Assembly: GCA_023375785.1 (NCBI GenBank)
Contig: SZWC01006713.1
Span: forward strand, 59,647 to 101,609
Reading direction: 5' to 3'
DNA: 41,963 nt
Origin: Penium margaritaceum
Taxonomy: Eukaryota > Streptophyta > Zygnematophyceae > Desmidiales > Peniaceae
Numbering within the stretch: the first letter of the stretch is position 1; every line of letters starts with the position of its first letter. Shown here one piece after another: positions 29,945-40,601 of this stretch. The translations under genes and the position numbers were made by a program. Under the pieces are notes generated by a model. It saw only the letters and a list, made by a program, of their open reading frames with translations, ran no database searches and was not told the origin of the DNA.

Positions 29945-30147
29945 GATGGTTCCTGGACATTGTCCACAGTCCAGGTTAGCGCTTGGACTTCATTTTGGGG
30001 AGATGGGGCTGCACTAGACGTTCTTGGGGATGACTCATTCCGGATTGAGACGTTTTCGCTGTACAATAGGTTCGTTTTTTTTTTCCAGAGGGATTCAATT
30101 CATTCTTCATCAACAATGGTCGCCTCATTCTCTCCCCCCCCCCCCTT
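29945..30147. other. 3' flank of the Root_cap-like gene up to the gap
   Basis: Presumed 3' UTR and downstream sequence. It ends in a T-rich run and a run of 12 C (30134-30145) directly before the N block. No polyadenylation signal of the AATAAA type is seen. Confidence 0.4.
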
Positions 30148-30893
30148 NNNNNNNNNNNNNNNNNNNNNNNNNNNNNNNNNNNNNNNNNNNNNNNNNNNNN
30201 NNNNNNNNNNNNNNNNNNNNNNNNNNNNNNNNNNNNNNNNNNNNNNNNNNNNNNNNNNNNNNNNNNNNNNNNNNNNNNNNNNNNNNNNNNNNNNNNNNNN
30301 NNNNNNNNNNNNNNNNNNNNNNNNNNNNNNNNNNNNNNNNNNNNNNNNNNNNNNNNNNNNNNNNNNNNNNNNNNNNNNNNNNNNNNNNNNNNNNNNNNNN
30401 NNNNNNNNNNNNNNNNNNNNNNNNNNNNNNNNNNNNNNNNNNNNNNNNNNNNNNNNNNNNNNNNNNNNNNNNNNNNNNNNNNNNNNNNNNNNNNNNNNNN
30501 NNNNNNNNNNNNNNNNNNNNNNNNNNNNNNNNNNNNNNNNNNNNNNNNNNNNNNNNNNNNNNNNNNNNNNNNNNNNNNNNNNNNNNNNNNNNNNNNNNNN
30601 NNNNNNNNNNNNNNNNNNNNNNNNNNNNNNNNNNNNNNNNNNNNNNNNNNNNNNNNNNNNNNNNNNNNNNNNNNNNNNNNNNNNNNNNNNNNNNNNNNNN
30701 NNNNNNNNNNNNNNNNNNNNNNNNNNNNNNNNNNNNNNNNNNNNNNNNNNNNNNNNNNNNNNNNNNNNNNNNNNNNNNNNNNNNNNNNNNNNNNNNNNNN
30801 NNNNNNNNNNNNNNNNNNNNNNNNNNNNNNNNNNNNNNNNNNNNNNNNNNNNNNNNNNNNNNNNNNNNNNNNNNNNNNNNNNNNNNNNNNNNN
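30148..30893. other. Assembly gap (746 N)
   Basis: Unbroken N. The frames that appear to cross it are artefacts. The gap starts right after a C homopolymer, which probably caused the break. Confidence 0.99.
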
Positions 30894-31536
30894 GTGGTGT
30901 GCGCTCTAGGCCAATTCCACCCGTTCAGACAGGCCTGACTCTTTCACCCATCCACACAGATAGTAGGCGTGTCAGCATCTTTTCCTGATCTGATGCAGAA
31001 CCAAAACTGATGATCCCAACCCAACCGGACCGAAGAGAAAATGGTGCCCAATGACTTGCTCTGATTCGGTTCCAGTCTGACCAAGTTTGTTGGTTGATAC
31101 CATTTCTGAAACGTGCGTCTGGCGTGAGAATGTCAGAATGAGTTCTAATTAAGAATAAAACTCTGAAATGATGTCACTTTCGAGTCACATTGGAATGCTG
31201 GAAGCAGTCCTATGTGGCAGTCGTTCGACCAAACAGACTCAGTGCGCAGATGAACCTTTTAACCTGAAACAACCTTCCACTGTTGGGAACGAACCCGTTT
31301 GGTTCGTTCCAGGTTCATACTCGAGAAGCACCTTTTACATCGTTTAGTCCACAGTTTTTTAAGCCAATGTTGTGCGGCCTCATTGTGGAAGTGTCGCGGT
31401 CGATGGGGGCCAGTGAGGACCTGCCACGTGAGTGCGGTGTCAGTCAGTGTCCTCCTGTACATAGTTAGGCGAGGCAAGGGAGAGGGGGGGGGGGCAGTCA
31501 TTATGAGAATGGGGGGTTGAAATGCACAACTCGTCG
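30894..31536. other. No assignable gene; small palindrome
   Basis: No coding signal. A perfect 10-bp inverted repeat ggaacgaacc/ggttcgttcc with a 5-base loop lies at 31286-31310, and a run of 11 G at 31484-31494. Confidence 0.4.
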
Positions 31537-31544
31537 TATGTGAA
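31537..31544 (+). repeat. Left 8-bp target site duplication (tatgtgaa)
   Basis: Identical to 32553-32560. Eight bases is the duplication length of hAT-superfamily transposons. Confidence 0.9.
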
Positions 31545-31554
31545 CAGGGCTGCA

Positions 31555-31790
31555 ATACCGCGGTTTTTAGTACCGCGGTGCTCGAGTACCGCGGTACCAT
31601 AGTACCACGGTACAAATACCGCGGTATCATGATTCTGTGGCAGCTCATTACCGATACCGGTACCGGCACCGCGTTACCGACGGTATTGGTAAAACACCGC
31701 GGTATTGTGCAATTACCATGGTACACGGTATACCAATGTATAAAACATACATGGTACCACGGTACAAAAATGTGTACCACGGTACTGAAT
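31555..31790. repeat. Left subterminal array of TACCGCGGTA palindromes
   Basis: At least six near-perfect ACCGCGGT cores and several variants (taccacggta, ttaccatggtac, ataccggtaccgg), irregularly spaced and in effect the same on both strands. It contains several SacII-like ccgcgg sites in 230 bp. Confidence 0.85.
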
Positions 31791-32379
31791 GCCCTAATAT
31801 TTTTCTAACACCAAAAATTAATTCTAAGCTTAAAAAATGAAATAAGTAATAGATGTCATGAACTTGGAACTGAAATTCATGTACTCACAGAGAAAGGATA
31901 CACCTTTACATGATATTCACTTGTGATATGGAGATGTTTAGGTGGAGTAGAAGTTACGGGACATGAAATGAGGGAAGGGGAGGAGGGCGAAGTTATGAAG
32001 AGATACTCTAGTTGAATACTGTAGTCTCTTAAATTCACCTATTTTTTAGAGCTCAATAAAAAGACAGTTAAATTTGACTATACTTTTCAGCCTTGGAATT
32101 TTGGACCTGTTTGTCCAAAAGCCCCGGTATTTTCTTAGCGTCTTTTTTTGGTCAAACGCCCATGTCCTTGGTCTGTCTCTAGGACTTTGCTTTTTGGATT
32201 TTGAAATTTTGAATGTCGAGGGCGAAGTCGTACGTTGCAGCTCGCTTCACACGTAGACTTATATGTAGATTTCCTGTCCATTGTGAGCGTCCGAGTGCAC
32301 ACTCATCCGCACTACCACATTGACTTAGTTGTAGCGCGTTACTGTAACTTGTAGAACAAAAATTCTTTCACTTTCTCAT

Positions 32380-32545
32380 TACCGCGTTACTGTACCGCGG
32401 TATGATACCGCGGTACAGAAGAGGGGTACCCTGCCAGGTCAGTACCGATACCGTACCGGTACCGCAAAAGGGAATACCGTACTGCGGTACTACAATACCG
32501 CGGAACAAAAACACGGTATACCGCGGTACCGGTAATACCGGCATC
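32380..32545. repeat. Right subterminal array of TACCGCGGTA palindromes
   Basis: Five ACCGCGG cores plus variants (taccgtactgcggta, ataccgtaccggtaccg) up to the right terminal repeat. Mirrors the left array. Confidence 0.85.
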
Positions 32546-32552
32546 AGCCCTG

Positions 32553-32560
32553 TATGTGAA
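32553..32560 (+). repeat. Right 8-bp target site duplication (tatgtgaa)
   Basis: Perfect copy of 31537-31544. Confidence 0.9.
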
Positions 32561-33189
32561 GAACGACATGTTCACAAATGTCGTACTGGTCACCGAATAT
32601 GTTGATGAACTCTAACTGAATGCAGTGCTCTTCAATTCCCACCAGGTTCAAATAATGTGTTCCTTTTTCGTCTTGTCGTAAAAAATCCATACATGAATAC
32701 GTCACGACGATCCAACTTGTTCATTTCCAGCATGAGCCTTAACTTGGCAGATTCACCAACCAATGAAAACGCTTTCGCTAGAACAAGAAACGCGATTTGC
32801 TCCATGTGTCCCTTCGCATTTCCGATTGCCACTACCAAGAGAACTCTAGCAAGGTTCCTAGTGAGTTGGCGTGGTCGCAGTCACAGCACACAGTGGAAAG
32901 CCGGCCTAGGAGAGGCAAGCGTATAGACTCAAAATTTTCATTTTCAGATAGAGAGAGTGAGAAACTGATGGTCACACATCACAAGTAGCTGCAGCGGGTG
33001 CCAAGCCAATAACGGTGCACCACCTCAGGTCAGTTTTCCTGAGAACAACCCAAAAAACACACTTTTTGGGCGCAACGCTACGCACACTCATCAAAACGAG
33101 GTGACGTCTACACCTAGGCAGGTATGCTACAGTCCTGCACCAAGTCCACGGGTCAAACATACAAACATTTTCAGATTATTCCGGTGGCC
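32561..33189. other. Flank with one coding-like - strand fragment
   Basis: On the - strand 32838-32632 reads GHMEQIAFLVLAKAFSLVGE, then AKLRLMLEMNKLDRRDVFMY, which looks like a piece of a real helical protein, perhaps an exon or relic; I cannot name it. 32975-33180 shares short blocks (cgctacgc, gtctacacctag) with 37950-37975, suggesting a common repeat such as a copia 3' end. Nothing else supported. Confidence 0.3.
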
Positions 33190-34025
33190 AGTTTACCGAG
33201 AGTTTTCTTGTGACTGCACATGGGGCAGCCAATGGCCAAGAAGGACATAGACGGATGGCACAGGCAGAACAGCAACTGCTTGGGTGACCCTTAGGCATTG
33301 GTAGGTCAGCCGAGAACGGCACCGGATCATCGCCGCATCTGGACAAGCTGCGTGTGACAGAACTTCTCTCTTGGGGCAAGGATAAGCCGGTTGCCACAAC
33401 ACTGAACGATGGTAGACAGCGAGTAGCAAAAATCACATAACAAATGCATGAACCACAAAACCTCAAAAGCTCCCATGCCCAGCGCCATGTATTCAGCCTC
33501 AGACAAACTGGGGGCAATGCATCCCTCCTTTTCATTATTCCATGAGACATAGGTGCCCCCAAGTAGTAACATGTACTCCCATCTCACTCGTCCCGTTTGT
33601 GTTCCAGGCCCAGCCACAGTCAGTTAAGCCATCTAGGACCACAGATTATTTTATGCGGAAGCAGAGTCCAAGGTGTGGTGTGAATATCACGTCCCACACC
33701 ACTCGCACAGTAGCCTGCAAGGGGACCGGCCATGGATCGTCTGCGAGCTCTGTGAGGAGGCTGAAATCAATAGCAAAACCTGCATGGGTGGTCATGATAA
33801 AGCACATCAGTGAGCCTATGAGGCGTAGGTACAAGGTCACATCCACTGTCTCCCCTTATTGTGCCAGGCCCTCAACCTTTGGAGTAGCCTAACCATCAGT
33901 TGAGATGGGAGTGGGGGCTATGGGGACCATGGCAATGAGGTCTACATACTTCTCCCCACTGACATGAGCATAGCACGCCTGGGGAGCCGCGTAGCCTTTG
34001 ACTTCCAACTTGAGGGAGTCAAGTC
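33190..34025 (-). pseudogene. Copia element C fragment: reverse transcriptase end and RNase H
   Basis: On the - strand: YAHVSGEKYVDLIAMVPIAPTP, DVTLYLRLIGSLMCFIMTT, FSLLTELADDPW, LGLCF, then the RNase H piece YMLLLGGTYVSWNNEKEG and LSEAEYMALGMGAFEVLWF. It is the same order as, and clearly related to, 38460-39000 (DVTLYLRVIGSLMYLATT, YVFLLGGT, SSEAEYVALGAGA). Stops include a TAG where the other copy has Gln (TDG-stop versus PDGQ). Only this part of the element is present. Confidence 0.75.
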
Positions 34026-34660
34026 GGAGTTGCCAAGTTGGTCCGAGCAAACTTGGACGTCAATTTGACTTAAACCCTCCCTTAGCACCTGGGGAAAGTG
34101 TAGACCATGGTGTTCATTGACCCATTTACACTGTTTTCTGAGCCCAGATCTTTAGTCCCTCACAATTCCCACAGTGGTTGATGAATCTTTGAGGCAAGTC
34201 CACCTCGCTGTGCTGGATGGCTGATAGGCGTTGCAGTGGTTTCTCTTCATTGAAGATAGACCACGCATACCAGCCATCCATTACAGCGAGGTGCAAGACG
34301 GATTCTTGTCAGAAAGGTCGTTACACGTACAGTGTGCGCTACCCCGGTGTGGATGTTTTGCGGCTAAGAAGTGACCAATCAAGAGCCAGCATCCACATCA
34401 GGCAATGCATGATGTGAGTGCAAAAAATCCAGCCTGTCCTGGGTTACTTTGCTTGCCACACCAGATCCACCTGTCTCTTCATCCTAATGGATGAAACAAA
34501 GGGCAACCCAATGGGTTGAAATGTGAAATCAGGATTTGTGGCATTGTGAATTTGTGGCAATTAGGACAGACTTTCTGGTTCCCACTTTTCCAACTCGGCT
34601 GCCATGGCTGGAAAAGCCAATCTCCCCACGTGCTAAGGCGGCTGCCTCTCCTAATCTCCC
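34026..34660. other. No assignable gene
   Basis: Short frames only and no recognised motif on either strand. Confidence 0.35.
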
Positions 34661-34666
34661 TAGCAC

Positions 34667-34706
34667 AAAAAGGAAACTCCCTGTCGTCACCGGGAGTTTC
34701 CTTTTT
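34667..34706. repeat. Perfect 15-bp hairpin
   Basis: Arms aaaaaggaaactccc (34667-34681) and gggagtttccttttt (34692-34706) pair perfectly around a 10-base loop. It resembles a bacterial terminator in shape, but the setting is eukaryotic; a hairpin from a palindromic transposon end or a small-RNA precursor is possible. Confidence 0.85.
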
Positions 34707-34715
34707 CCATGCTAC

Positions 34716-34855
34716 CATCGAGTTCTTCAAACCCACCTCTGTACACAGAGGCTACCCCAGGTTTGTGCATCGTCTTAGAAATTTAAATCAAGTTCTTCAA
34801 AACCATCCCTGTGCGCGGAGGCTACCCCGGGTTTCATTCTAGCGCTTGCAATTTT
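34716..34855. repeat. Two 70-bp tandem units
   Basis: 34716-34785 and 34786-34855 both read a-tc-agttcttcaaa..cc..c.ctgt.c.c.gaggctacccc.ggttt and then diverge slightly; a third unit may begin at 34856 (catcaaggc). Function unknown. Confidence 0.75.
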
Positions 34856-34859
34856 CATC

Positions 34860-35560
34860 AAGGCAGGAGGATCAGAATGCATGTATGGTCATTTCAGTGT
34901 ATTTTTGCTCATTGTTATCAGGTGCTACCGCCCTCCCGCTGTTTCCAAGGACATGCTTGGGCTCCCACCTCAGTAAGCCCTCCAGTCGCCTGTGTGCCAT
35001 TCCATGAGAAGATTTGACAATGGCGAAGGAGAAGCATGGGTTGACTGGCAGGCCCCTGGTCAGGATGAGGACATGGTTGGATTCCAGAGAGGCTGTGGTT
35101 ATGGATTTTTGTGAATGAAAGAAAAAAACCATCAGGCATGATCGACAATCAGAATGGAACTTCACAACACCATTAGCGCCATTACAGACTCACCATGCAG
35201 GACCACTCCCATGTCTGCTGGATCTCTCAACGTGGCACGGAAAACACTCATGCCCGAGCACGCGGCCAAAACCGCCAACTAATAATGCCCGAGGATGATA
35301 ATGTGGGTAATCTTAAAAAACTTTTGCCAACCTCCTTCCGTTGGGACCTCACACAGTTGGACTTGGTACATTACACACTGCTCACCAATGCAGCAGACGC
35401 AACAGGATCACAAATGTCATTAGTTTTGTGACGGATGTTGAGTTGGGGGAGCTGGAGGCTCCACTCCGCAGTGGATGAGACATATTTGGGATGAGCATAG
35501 AGGTTGTTGGGCACTCCGACATCCAAAACAGGCTGATTTACTCGGCCATGATGGAGAACA
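34860..35560. other. No firm gene; probable upstream part of the hAT remnant
   Basis: Fragments such as PEDDNVGNLKKLLPTSFRWDL (35290-35350) look weakly coding on the + strand, ahead of the hAT-like block. No BED zinc finger can be made out. Confidence 0.3.
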
Positions 35561-36180
35561 CTGAGGGTGTGGCCCACTTGTTCTCGAGAGATGCCAGTGG
35601 TCTCATTTGTGATGGTAATCATAGATAACACTTCCACCAACAATAAGGCATACCTGGAGCTGCAGTGGAAGCATTCATTTCTATTCTTGATGCATTGTGT
35701 CACATTTTCATTGGACCTGGCTTGGATGGGTGTGTTTTTGGGTGCAATTCAAGGCCATGGAGAGGCTCACCATGGCCTTAAATTGTGTTTCCCATTTTCT
35801 TTTCTCGGCGCAAGGAAGACTCTGCAGGTGGCACAAGGGCTTTTCTTTGCGACTCTGCTTCACACCACCAAGACCCTGAACAAGCTTGCTGTCACTCAGG
35901 GTAGATATCATGCTACAGGCAATCCTTTGTGGGTGAAATTTGTCGTTTAATGCTTGAGCAGGCATGGGAATAATCAGATTTTGTGCCCTGCTTTTGCAAT
36001 ATGTTGTTGCCACACGCAGAAATTCGGCCCCCAAGCTGATGGCAATGAGAAGATGGCTGAGGCGTGTGCCACTGTCATGGTCACGCTTTTCCCAGAGATG
36101 CAGAACCAGGACATAGTGATCGACGAGTCAGAGTGGTTTGAGAACTGCCAGGTGACTCCTAAAGAGGACCCTGCAAAGGT

Positions 36181-36293
36181 GCAGGATGTGTTGTGGGCCA
36201 ATCCCATGACAGACTTTTGGCCCTCAACAGGCCTGCAAAGGAAGCAGTGCAGCCAGTGGTACCCTCTGGTGACCTGCCTGCGCATGAGTGGCA
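36181..36293 (+). repeat. Local duplication, copy 1
   Basis: Reads gaagcagtgcagccagtgg...gacctgcctgcgcatgagtggca, coding EAVQPVVPSGDLPAHEW in one frame. Copy 2 (36343-36413) codes EAVQGVVYGELPAYKW. Copy 1 carries about 35 extra bases near its start. Confidence 0.6.
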
Positions 36294-36343
36294 GGATTAA
36301 AATTTCTGAAACGTTTCGCAAAGCGTTTAAGAAATTATAATCC
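36294..36343. repeat. 50-bp inverted repeat between the duplicated segments
   Basis: GGATTAAAATTTCTGAAACG (36294-36313) and cgtttaagaaattataatcc (36324-36343) are complementary at 18 of 20 positions, with a 10-base spacer. It sits exactly between the two copies of the local duplication. Confidence 0.8.
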
Positions 36344-36413
36344 GGGATGTGTTGCAGGCCAAGTGAAGCAGTACAGGGGGTGGTATATGGTGAGCTGCCT
36401 GCATACAAGTGGC
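36343..36413 (+). repeat. Local duplication, copy 2
   Basis: Partner of 36181-36293; this copy is the one in frame with the hAT-like C-terminal block. Confidence 0.6.
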
Positions 36414-36620
36414 ATGCCCATCCCACGACCGGTCTCCCAAACCTGAGAGATTTTTCTATGAGGATCTTGGAGCAGCTATGCCGCAGCACCAACGACCATG
36501 TGTTGAGAAAACACAGGTTCTTTTTCTGATGGCACGATGCAACAGAATGAAGGTAAAAACCTTGGACTTCCTGTTACATCAGTGCAACACCCTACACAAG
36601 GATGTCTGGCGAGAGAAATG

Positions 36621-38455
36621 CTAAGAAAATGAAATCTGAGATCAAGCACACCATGCAGGACAAGGCAGGTGACAAAAATAGTGAAGCACATGGTAAAGAC
36701 GAGCCAGACAAGGACCGTCATTCTGTCTTGGACCCATTCATTGGGGTTGAAGCAGATGCAGCCAGTTCAGGGGTAGCAGACGTGTGAGTAGGATTGTCGA
36801 AAACACATTTTTAAGGTGAGAGTATTCATTGTAGAAAACTTTACGAGAACATTGGTTTGAAACATACAATGTGAGTGAGAGGCACAAAACACACTCTCCA
36901 TCGTTGAGTCATGGAAATGGGGGGTCTTGTAGCAATGGTGATACATTTTACATGAATACATGGGCTGAAGAGGACCTATGCAATTTGCGGAGGCCAATGT
37001 TCTCTTACATTAGGGATCTTGCCTGTTCTAGCCTCTTATGGAAAATGTGTTAGCTACAAGGCATGGAAAAGGTCCAGTTTTTTGGTCTTCCGTGTGCTTC
37101 TCTTGGTATTCTTGTTCTCATTCTCTGCTGAACATTTCATTTCTGGCCAGTATACAGTTCATGCCTCTTGCTTTGTAGTTAAACTCATGTGTATCCCTGT
37201 ACACGGTATGGTTCGTTGAAATGAAACTCCTCAAGGTATCTTTGAATTGAACCGTGCATCCATCATAGAAACACAGGAACTGTAGCAACACTGTCCTCTT
37301 TATTTCCCGTGTAAGACATAATGTAGTGGAGCGCAATCTCATAGAAGCAATGATTTTTGCAACCGACATCGCAACCAAAACAAAAAAGAAACAAAGAACA
37401 ATGGACGCGAAGAGTGACCAACAAAAAGACAAGTTTCTCTTTGTACTCCAAGGTGTAACCTCAATTACGAAGGGGCTTTTAGAATATCTGACGCACGTCA
37501 TATGAAGTTTCGTCCAGCACGCTACTGATGTCACTCTAGTTTGCCAACACATGTTAGCAAACATCCCACTCATACCTAATTCCTTCCCTGATGTGTTCAC
37601 ATTGCTGCATGTTAAGTCATGAATGAAAACTTGAACCACTATGAATTGCTCACTGTGAGAAGATGTGTGGAAGCTTCCTAGCAACATGGCCGATGACTAG
37701 GCATCAGAGCCTGGTCAGATGGTGACGACAGTCACAAGTTGTGTACACAACGGCAAGGGTCTGGCTAGGAGACACGAGGCAAAGTGTCAGAATGCTTCAA
37801 TAGCATTTGCAAAGAGAGATGACAAATGTCAGGTCCATGGCATAAGTACCTGCCATGGCACACGGCGGGTGTCGCACACGGCAGCACAAGATCCTAAAAC
37901 CAGCCCAAAACCACTGTTTTAGCCGTAACTCAGCATAGTGATGTCAGAACGCTACGCCGTCTACACCTAGACGTGCAGAATCACAATCTAGACACTACGA
38001 CTGGTCACGTTCACGCATCCAGCATCAAATGGTGGACACACAATGCAAAATATGCAAATCAGGCCCACAACCAGTCCACCGATAAGCTCTTACGTGCTGC
38101 AAGAAAATTGAAGGATGTCCCAAGCAGCGTCCAGAGCTCTGGGACAGTCGTCGGTCAACTGCAAGCTGGTAGTCCACCACCAGACAACACACCGGTGCCA
38201 CCTGGGTCCGTATGAGGGATTTGCATGGGCATGGACACGACTGGGTGGTCACAGTAAACTGTACAGGTCGACAGGAACATCTCAAATCATAACAGCCCCC
38301 CATGACCTGATGGTACGCATTTCCATACGCGTGCAGCACTGAAACGAGTACAACAACGGATGCAAAAACAGTCATGACACAGACTCAGACACTCCTCGCA
38401 CTGAACTGACTGACTGACTGACTCACCCAACTAAAGGAACAGGCGCTACAGCCAC
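36621..38455. other. No assignable gene; short tetranucleotide repeat
   Basis: Short frames on both strands without motifs. The - strand frame 37687-37118 (189 codons) is Cys/Thr/Ser-rich with hydrophobic runs but matches nothing I know. A (TGAC)5-like microsatellite is at 38404-38423. The part near 37950 resembles 33090-33110 and may be the 3' end of the copia element to its right. Confidence 0.35.
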
Positions 38456-38459
38456 ATTG

Positions 38460-39000
38460 GCTTAGCAGCCCCTGCACCCAGAGCAACATACTCTGCCTCC
38501 GATGAACTTTGTGCAATGCAGTCCGGCTTCCCGCTACGCTAGGTCATAGTGGTACCACCAAGCAGGAACACGTATCCGGTGCGACTGCGTCCATATGGAC
38601 TCTAGGCCCAGTCGCTGTTGGTGTAGTTGTCAAGAACCACCGAACACTGCCAAAAAAAGTAGAGTCCGAGGTACGCTGTGGAAACCACGTACTGCACCAC
38701 TCACCCAGCCACACGAAGGGATCTTGCACATGGAGCCTGTGAAAACTGTGCAAGGAGGTTGACGGCGAAGACGATGTTGGGGCGTATGGTAGTGGCCAGG
38801 TACATCAGAGATCCGATGACACGGAGGTACAAGGTCACATCTACTATCTCCCCCAGCTGTGTGGGATCGTCCACCTTTAGGGCATCCTGCCCATCAGGTG
38901 TGAGAGGTGTGGAGGCTGTGGGCACTACGCCAAGGAGGTCACTGAAGTGCTCCCCCACAACACGTGTGTATCGTGACTAACGCATCAGAAATGTCCAAGG
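38460..39000 (-). pseudogene. Copia element D RNase H region
   Basis: GEHFSDLLGVVPTASTPL, DVTLYLRVIGSLMYLATTIR, FAVNLLAQFSQAP, then after stops GYVFLLGGTTMT and SSSEAEYVALGAGAAKPMWL. Stops: TGA near 38701, and TAG codons near 38605 and 38540 where related copies have Trp or another residue. It covers the connection and RNase H domains of Ty1/copia. Confidence 0.75.
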
Positions 39001-39600
39001 TTTGCGGTCTCGCACGATATCTATGCCAAGAAAAACCGCTTTAGGAACAAGATCTTTCATCCTATAGGCAGTCTAGAGGACCGCCTTGGCCTCCTTCACA
39101 GCCCCCATGGAAGGAGACGCGATCAGAAGGTCGTCCACATAGACCAGGATGGCGGTGAACTGCTCAGGCGTCCATTGGATAAAGAGAGAGGGATCTGCCT
39201 CACTGTGTACGTATCCTGCATGAGTCAAAGTACCGGTGATCTCCTGGTTATAACACCAAGGAGACTGCTTGAGGCCGGACAAGGACTTGCGCAAGTGCCA
39301 GACCTTGTCACCGTCCTCAAAGCCTGGTGGTTGAGCCACGTAAATCTCCTCATCCAAAGAGCCATGGAGGAACGTATTGTTCACGTCCATCTGGTGCAAT
39401 TCCTAGTCACGCTGAGCCACTACACTGAACAAAGCACGAGCTGAGGTCATGCGGCCGACAGGGGAAAAGGTGTAAGTGTACTTAATGCCCTCCATCTGAG
39501 AGTACCCCTTGACAAACAAGCGAGCCTTGTGGCGTTCCAGTGAGCCGTCTGGCTTCACTTTCTTGTGAAAGACCCACATGACCTGAGTAGCCTTCATCCC
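39001..39600 (-). pseudogene. Copia element D reverse transcriptase
   Basis: Copies RNA into DNA. KPDGSLERHKARLFVKGYSQ (about 39560), SPVGRMTSARALF, then TAG near 39400, HQMDVNNTFLHGSLDEEIYV (first catalytic Asp), PPGFEDGDKVWHLRKSLSGLK, and ILVYVDDLLIASPS (catalytic Asp pair, about 39140). TAG at 39073-39075 after AVL stands where Gln would fit (VLQTAYRMKDL). Apart from the stops the domain is complete. Confidence 0.85.
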
Positions 39601-39650
39601 AGGTGGAAGGTCGACTAGCTCGTAACTCCATGCTCTTGGATAGTGCGAAG

Positions 39651-40601
39651 CTAATCCTCATAGGCAGAACGCCAAGCGCCTGCATCCTCTGATGAGAGAG
39701 CTTCCCTCAGTGTGCCAGGATCAGGCACCATAAAGGGTGAGCTTTGAGTGGCAAGTGCACACACCTTAATGTTAGGCCTGATGACCACAGGGTCAGTTAT
39801 TACATCACAAGCAATGAGAAACTCGGGAGTGACAAGATTGTGCCCTACAGGGCACGCTGGATGTACCTCTGTGTGAGCAGTGTAGACACTCAGGCCTATG
39901 GCCTTTGTGGCGGGATCACCACTCACGATACTGCAAGTGGAGCGCCTGGGTGCGGGACTTGGCACTTGATGGACTTTGGAGACCAATGGTCGAAGACGAC
40001 CACCGGTCTCACGTGGGTAACCTGGGCTCGAGGGGCTGACCTAAGGCTAAGAGACAAGCATGACCACAATTGGTGAGGGATGAGGCAACGGAGTAGGTGA
40101 TGTAGTGTGAGGAGATGCGTGCGTCGGAGACAGGGGATAGGGTGTGACAATAGGAGCAGGAGTCGAGTCAGGACCACGCACAGAGACAAGAGTATTGGTG
40201 TACGCAGGTACAGAATCATGAGTACCTGTGGGGTGCGAGGGAATGGGGGTAGAAGCCGGCTGTGCTGGAGAGGTCTCTGGGCCGACAGCGATGATCGCTG
40301 AGTCATCAAGAGCCGGAGACCGAGAAGAGGAGGGGGCTCAAATGGACACATCAAACAGGTGAGAGGCACTCGCAGGCCCAGACTCCCCCATCTGTCAAGA
40401 AGCCTCACACATAGGAATGTGCATGACAGATAGCGACGTGATCGAGGTCAGATCACGGTAAGTTAGAGAATGAAAGAAGAGCGCGCCGCAAGACTCAACA
40501 ATGCGACAACGGGCAGGGTCCCAAAAATGCTAGGCCTTCGACCGTAGGGAGATGTCCACGAAGGCACACAAGCGACCCCGCGGCAAGACCTTGGACCCCT
40601 G
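39651..40601 (-). pseudogene. Copia element D integrase tail and linker
   Basis: Continues the integrase frame after the stop at 40602: FVDISLRSKA and HFWDPARCRIVESCGALFF match the conserved block after the copia integrase. A long Pro/Ser/Thr-rich linker follows, then RRSTCSIVSGDPATKAIGLS and EALSSEDAGAWRSAYED, the block that leads into reverse transcriptase (EA....W..A...E). Several stops. Confidence 0.7.

Larger units (their letters stand above)
31545..32552. mobile_element. Non-autonomous hAT-type element (1008 bp)
   Basis: Starts CAGGGCTG and ends CAGCCCTG (perfect 8-bp terminal inverted repeats of the hAT CAGGG type), flanked by the perfect duplication tatgtgaa. Both ends carry arrays of the palindrome TACCGCGGTA and variants (about 31555-31790 and 32380-32540), while the middle 590 bp are AT-rich and have no open frame, so it depends on a transposase from elsewhere. 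Subterminal short repeats are the usual binding sites of hAT transposases; that role here is inferred. Confidence 0.9.
35567..36620 (+). pseudogene. hAT-type transposase remnant
   Basis: Two separated blocks fit hAT transposases. First (35567-35740), VVSFVMVIIDNTSTNNKAYL followed by ELQWKHSFLFLMHCVTFSLDL, matches the DUF659-type core in which an Asp-Asn pair precedes a Cys-x-x-H/F-x-L-D-L motif; the DN is kept. Second (about 36380-36490), GELPAYKW followed by GLPNLRDFSMRILEQLCRS, resembles the C-terminal dimerisation domain. Between them lie frame changes, a local duplication and a hairpin. The usual C-terminal SSSxxER motif is degraded. Family assignment is from memory of motifs and is moderate at best. 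Confidence 0.45.

Noticed and set aside
29930..30988. Frames of 300-350 codons across the gap
   Set aside because: They consist of N.
31555..32545. CRISPR-like or tandem satellite array
   Set aside because: The repeats are irregularly spaced palindromes confined to the ends of an element with terminal repeats and target duplication, in a eukaryote.
34667..34706. Rho-independent terminator
   Set aside because: Shape fits but no bacterial gene or operon is present.
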